The translations under genes were made by a program, and so were the position numbers. Positions 32,783 to 34,769 of a stretch of DNA of 34,769 nucleotides are shown here, in pieces. The notes beneath the pieces are model-generated. The model was not told the origin of the DNA, did no database searches, and saw only the letters and a list, made by a program, of their open reading frames with translations. The DNA is taken from contig CAKPBJ010000014.1 of the NCBI GenBank assembly GCA_934140575.1, positions 1 to 34,769 on the forward strand. Direction: 5' to 3'. Within the stretch, counting starts at the first letter, position 1. Each line of letters starts with the position of its first letter. This stretch comes from an uncultured Bacilli bacterium. GTDB lineage: Bacteria > Bacillota_I > Bacilli_A > RF39 > UBA660.

Positions 32783-32797
32783 ATAAAAAGCATTTAT
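32783..32797. promoter_or_regulatory. ATAA-N7-TTAT dyad, candidate LysR site
   Basis: ataa (32783-32786) and ttat (32794-32797) are 7 bases apart, within tataaa-N5-tttata. It lies directly upstream of the -35 of LysR gene 2, a common place for LysR autoregulatory sites. The same ATAA-N7-TTAT pattern occurs in the dyad at 20354-20374. Confidence 0.4.
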
Positions 32798-32802
32798 AAT
32801 GT

Positions 32803-32831
32803 TTGACTTTAACATAAGTTTATAATATAAT
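32803..32831 (+). promoter_or_regulatory. Promoter of LysR gene 2
   Basis: ttgact (32803-32808), a 17-base spacer and tataat (32826-32831). The predicted start near 32838 leaves a leader of about 13 bases with gagg (32839-32842). Confidence 0.8.
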
Positions 32832-32850
32832 ATGTCGCGAGGCGAAGCTT

Positions 32851-33744
32851 ATGAACATTGATTATAATTTATATAAGATATTTTTATATTTATTTGAGGA
32901 GAAAAGTATTTCAAAAACAGCGGCTAAATTATATGTTTCACAACCTGCTATTAGTTATAGTTTAAAGGAATTAGAGAGTCAGCTTGGGTATACATTGTTT
33001 TATAGAAATTCTAAGGGTATTGAACCAACTAATGAAGCTAAGGAACTATATTCTTATGTATCAACTGCATTTAATATTTTTAAAGATGCAGAGGAACATA
33101 TTAAAAATTTAAATGATTTAAATATAGGATGTATCCGGATTGGTACTCCTTCACATATTGGAGTTTCTTATTTATCTAGTTATATTGCTGAGTTTAGAAA
33201 ACTATATCCTGGAATAAAGTTTGAAATTATATCAAAATCTACTAAAGATATGGTGGAAATGTTGGAAACTCGTAAACTTGATTTTATAGTTGATACTTTA
33301 CCAATAGATAGTAAAAAAAAGGTTACTAAGATAACCGTTGCTAAGTTAAAAAATTGCTTTGCTTATAATAAAAATAGTATGAAGAACGTTACTATTGAAA
33401 CTGAAAAAGATTTACAAAAATACCCTTTAGTTTTACCAACAGTTACTTCTTCAATTAGATTTAAATTAGATGAATATATGGAGTCAAAAAACATTAATTT
33501 AACTCCAACTGTTGAATCATGGACAAATGAAATGATGGTTGAATTAGTAAAAAAAGGTATTGGAATTGGATATTTTATTAAGAATTTAATTATTTCTCAA
33601 AATGATAGTGATAATTTTGAAATTATAGAGTTTGATGATAATTTACCAGATGTTGATATATGTTGTGTTTATATAGATGATTTTTTAACAGCTGCATCTA
33701 GTAAATTTATTGAATTACTTACAAATAAGAGTGATGTGGATTAA
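32851..33744 (+). CDS. LysR family transcriptional regulator 2
   Basis: A 297-residue LysR-type regulator, paralogous to the gene at 19446-20339. The helix-turn-helix region reads YLFEEKSISKTAAKLYVSQ then PAISYSLKELESQ and LFYRNSKGIEPT; the effector domain begins GCIRIGTPSHIGVSYLSSYI. It has its own strong promoter and is enclosed by terminators, so it is monocistronic. No effector can be inferred; the nearest downstream gene is a class B PBP 69 bases away. Ribosome site is a modest gagg 8 bases before ATG 32851. Confidence 0.92.
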   Translation: MNIDYNLYKIFLYLFEEKSISKTAAKLYVSQPAISYSLKELESQLGYTLFYRNSKGIEPTNEAKELYSYVSTAFNIFKDAEEHIKNLNDLNIGCIRIGTPSHIGVSYLSSYIAEFRKLYPGIKFEIISKSTKDMVEMLETRKLDFIVDTLPIDSKKKVTKITVAKLKNCFAYNKNSMKNVTIETEKDLQKYPLVLPTVTSSIRFKLDEYMESKNINLTPTVESWTNEMMVELVKKGIGIGYFIKNLIISQNDSDNFEIIEFDDNLPDVDICCVYIDDFLTAASSKFIELLTNKSDVD

Positions 33745-33768
33745 TAGATAGAAATATCTATTTTTTTT
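33743..33768 (+). terminator. Terminator after LysR gene 2
   Basis: An 8-bp stem aatagata (33743-33750) with tatctatt (33755-33762), GNRA-type loop gaaa, followed by tttttt. It overlaps the stop codon. Confidence 0.85.
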
Positions 33769-33813
33769 GTCTTTTATTTTTATTTTTTCATATCTTTATA
33801 TAAAGGTGATAAA

Positions 33814-34722
33814 ATGTTTACTAAGAAAATTGATAAAAGAATTAAGATTGTATTTTTAATAATAATTACTATATTATTTTTAGTATTTATTAGGGTATTT
33901 TATATTCAGGTTTTTGAGTATAAAAAGTTGAATAAACTTGCGAGTTCTTTATGGAGTAGGAATTTAGAAATTGAGGCTGATAGGGGTGAAATTCTTGATA
34001 GGAATGGAGAGATTTTAGCTGATAATTTGACTACTTCTTCTTTAGTGCTTATTCCAAATCAAATTAAGAATAAGGAAGATACTACTAAAAAGTTGGCTAA
34101 TATTCTTGGTCTTAGTTATGAATCTATGAAAAAGCATGTTTATAAAAATACTTCTATTGAAAGAGTTCATCCTGAGGGTAGAAGATTAAGTTATGAAGTT
34201 GCGAAGAAAATAAGTGATTTAAAATTAGATGGAGTTTATTTAGTAAAAGAAGCAAAAAGAAATTATCCATATAAAGATTTTTTATCTCATGTTTTAGGAT
34301 ATGTTGGAATTGATAATCAAGGATTATCTGGAATAGAGTTACAATATGATAAATATTTAAGGGGAGAGAATGGGGTAATTAAATATTTTTCTGATAGTCA
34401 TGGAAATAAGTTAAGTTTAAGTGATATTTATAAAGAGGCTGAGTCTGGAATGAATGTTAGTTTAACAATTGATATTAATATTCAAAAGTCTATTGAGAGA
34501 GAACTTGATAATATAGAGGAGATGTTTAATCCGGATATGGCTTTGGCTATTGTTGTCAATCCTAATAATGGGGAGGTTCTTGGCATGGGGTCTACTCCAT
34601 CATATGACCCTAATAAGTATAAAGAATATGGGACAAGTGTTTTATCACGTAATTTGCCTATTTGGTCATCATATGAACCGGGTAGTACATTTAATATTGT
34701 ACCACCCGAAAGCGATACCTAA
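33814..34722 (+). pseudogene. Second class B penicillin-binding protein, broken at the active site
   Basis: The first 293 residues are a normal class B PBP: membrane anchor (about 11-31), dimerisation domain with EADRGEILDRNGEILADN and SHVLGYVGIDNQGLSGIE, and the start of the transpeptidase domain up to SSYEPGSTF with Ser291. The catalytic Lys expected at 294 is Asn, and after eight further unrelated residues (IVPPESDT) a stop appears. The rest of the domain, with SxN and KTG motifs, is missing. The break at about 34692 is abrupt, which points to an insertion, rearrangement or assembly junction and not to slow decay. Ribosome site aaaggtga precedes ATG 33814. The intact gene would be a SpoVD- or FtsI-like enzyme of about 600 residues or more. 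Confidence 0.8.
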
Positions 34723-34769
34723 TTAATGATATTCATATTTGGTGTAAATATGCATAAAGAATAATGATT
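34693..34769. other. Sequence beyond the PBP break point, origin unknown
   Basis: From about 34693 the sequence no longer continues the PBP. It contains no readable gene in the remaining bases and no recognisable insertion-sequence end or intron start. It is too short to identify. Confidence 0.4.

Noticed and set aside
1..34769. Mycoplasma-type code (TGA = Trp), suggested by the low GC
   Set aside because: TGA acts as a stop in murG, mraZ and yqeG, and Trp codons are TGG.
34693..34769. Group II intron or known insertion-sequence end at the PBP break
   Set aside because: No GTGYG-type intron start at the junction and no terminal inverted repeat that can be recognised in so short a stretch.

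Overview
The window is a very AT-rich segment from a Firmicute of the Bacilli type, most likely an uncultured gut lineage. The basis is gene content and dense Shine-Dalgarno sites (aggag/ggagg). TGA ends several genes (murG, yqeG, mraZ) and tryptophan is read from TGG, so the code is the standard bacterial one and not the Mycoplasma code. Nearly all genes lie on the + strand, with a three-gene block (tmcAL-gmk-small membrane protein) and one LysR gene on the - strand. Lineage is an inference; no rRNA is present.

Layout. 1-387: 3' end of a PD-(D/E)XK nuclease/transposase-type gene, then a terminator. 526-1932: pyruvate kinase with its own promoter. 1989-4155 (-): tmcAL, gmk and a small membrane protein. 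4308-13647: murG-murB-ftsQ, three large multipass membrane proteins resembling GT-C glycosyltransferases, then ftsA-ftsZ from a separate promoter. 13739-16314: VanZ-like protein, a Wzx-type flippase and a SigK-like sigma factor that keeps a pro-sequence-like N-terminus. 16426-19422: a membrane-anchored polysaccharide deacetylase, then yqeG-yqeH. 19446-20628: a - strand LysR gene and a regulatory region with a LysR-type dyad and three MraZ boxes. 20629-28387: mraZ-rsmH-ftsL-class B PBP, continuing into a run of single-pass exported proteins of unknown function with a guanine-deaminase-like gene among them. 28463-32738: a DUF1292 protein and a 1328-residue coiled-coil/repeat protein. 32851-34722: a second LysR gene and a second class B PBP gene that breaks off exactly at its active-site SxxK motif.

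How it fits together. The window is essentially a division and cell wall (dcw) region in two rearranged pieces. Lipid II synthesis (MurG, MurB), divisome assembly (FtsQ, FtsA, FtsZ, FtsL, class B PBP), 16S rRNA methylation (RsmH) and MraZ autoregulation are present. mraY, murD and ftsW are not seen here. Envelope genes (GT-C proteins, flippase, deacetylase, VanZ-like, exported proteins) fill the spaces. The most notable points are the pro-sigma-K-like sigma factor, the giant two-membrane-segment repeat protein, the GT-C trio between ftsQ and ftsA, the paired LysR paralogues with similar candidate operators, and the PBP gene interrupted at its catalytic motif.
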